From the NCBI GenBank assembly GCA_019414565.1, contig DXLU01000038.1:1-6141 (forward strand): a stretch of DNA of 6,141 nt. Reading direction: 5' to 3'. Position numbers and translations under genes: made by a program. The notes below the pieces were generated by a model, which saw only the letters and a list, made by a program, of their open reading frames with translations, did no database searches and was not told the DNA's origin. This stretch comes from Collinsella sp. GTDB lineage: Bacteria > Actinomycetota > Coriobacteriia > Coriobacteriales > Coriobacteriaceae. Positions 5,948 to 6,141 of this stretch are shown here, in pieces. Position 1 is the stretch's first letter; each line of letters opens with the position of its first letter.

Positions 5948-6052
5948 AAAAAACGCCGACATCCCGCCTCGGGGAGGAGGCGGGAACGCACCGAGTAGAC
6001 GGAGGGGTGCGGAGCGCGGTCGCGTCTCGACTGACGACGTTGCCCATCGGCG
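5948..6052 (-). ncRNA. Candidate structured small RNA, about 105 nt, family not recognised
   Basis: Read on the minus strand, CGCCGA (6052-6047) at the 5' end pairs with TCGGCG (5959-5954) at the 3' end, and six Ts (5953-5948) follow directly, giving a closed RNA with a terminator-like tail. Inside are a perfect 9-bp hairpin (5985-5977 with 5970-5962, loop CTCCCC), a 6-bp hairpin (6011-6006 with 5992-5987, loop containing CCTCC) and a weak 4-bp one (6036-6033 with 6026-6023). A TACAAT -10 box (6063-6058) would place the start at G6051, the base of the closing stem. No protein frame here looks coding. The loops are C/U-rich and complementary to Shine-Dalgarno sequences, reminiscent of actinobacterial 6C-type or Gram-positive C-rich-loop sRNAs, but I cannot assign it to either. 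It lacks the GGAAG/AGCA core of SRP RNA. A + strand leader structure is the main alternative. Confidence 0.5.
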
Positions 6053-6057
6053 TTCCT

Positions 6058-6063
6058 ATTGTA
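6058..6063 (-). promoter_or_regulatory. Candidate -10 box of the small RNA
   Basis: TACAAT on the minus strand matches the -10 consensus at five of six positions. With standard spacing, transcription would start at G6051, the beginning of the closing stem. The -35 region at 17-18 bases spacing (AAACCA/TAAACC) is poor, which limits confidence. Beyond it, 6064-6141 holds no gene that I can support. Confidence 0.4.
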
Positions 6064-6141
6064 CTGCATGACATGGTTCTTGGTTTATGGTTGATTTCCG
6101 ATCTCAGCCGAACACATTGAGCAAATAGGCCATTCCCGCAG

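Noticed and set aside
5948..6052. SRP (4.5S/scRNA) or 6S RNA identity for the structured region
   Set aside because: The conserved SRP GGAAG/AGCA core is absent, and the length is well short of 6S RNA, which also has a large central bubble flanked by long stems.

Overview
The window looks like chromosomal DNA from a high-GC actinobacterium, most likely of the class Coriobacteriia (Collinsella-like). This rests on the overall sequence character of the four-domain ribosomal protein S1 and of TrpS, and on strong C/G-ending codon bias in both; it is inference, not a database match. I see no CRISPR array, insertion sequence, phage gene or rRNA/tRNA gene.

Layout. A + strand gene enters from the left and ends at 130 (only its last 42 codons are present). 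It converges on a minus-strand series read right to left: trpS (1742-2791), a Cof-type HAD phosphatase (742-1605) and a short PCHR-containing methylguanine-methyltransferase-like protein (185-517). Hairpins separate these genes. The one after trpS is a textbook intrinsic terminator, so the series is probably separate transcripts rather than one operon. Upstream of trpS, at about 3020-3040, two broken genes abut. One is the C-terminal end of an unidentified minus-strand reading frame (2881-3030). The other is a DeoR-family regulator on the + strand that has lost its DNA-binding half (3021-3479). This looks like a deletion or rearrangement scar.

A second HAD hydrolase (3567-4325, minus, GTG start) is divergent from rpsA (4641-5807, +, TTG start). 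The 315-bp region between them holds candidate promoters in both directions, inverted repeats, and a hairpin that would cover the rpsA ribosome-binding site. rpsA ends in a strong intrinsic terminator.

The best candidate for something undescribed lies in the last 280 bases. A compact structured RNA of about 105 nt appears to be encoded on the minus strand (5948-6052). It has a -10 box at the right distance, a closing stem joining its 5' and 3' ends, internal hairpins with C/U-rich loops, and a six-U tail directly after the closing stem.

Functionally the window mixes translation genes (trpS, rpsA) with housekeeping phosphatases and a DNA-repair-like protein. Nothing ties them into a single pathway.
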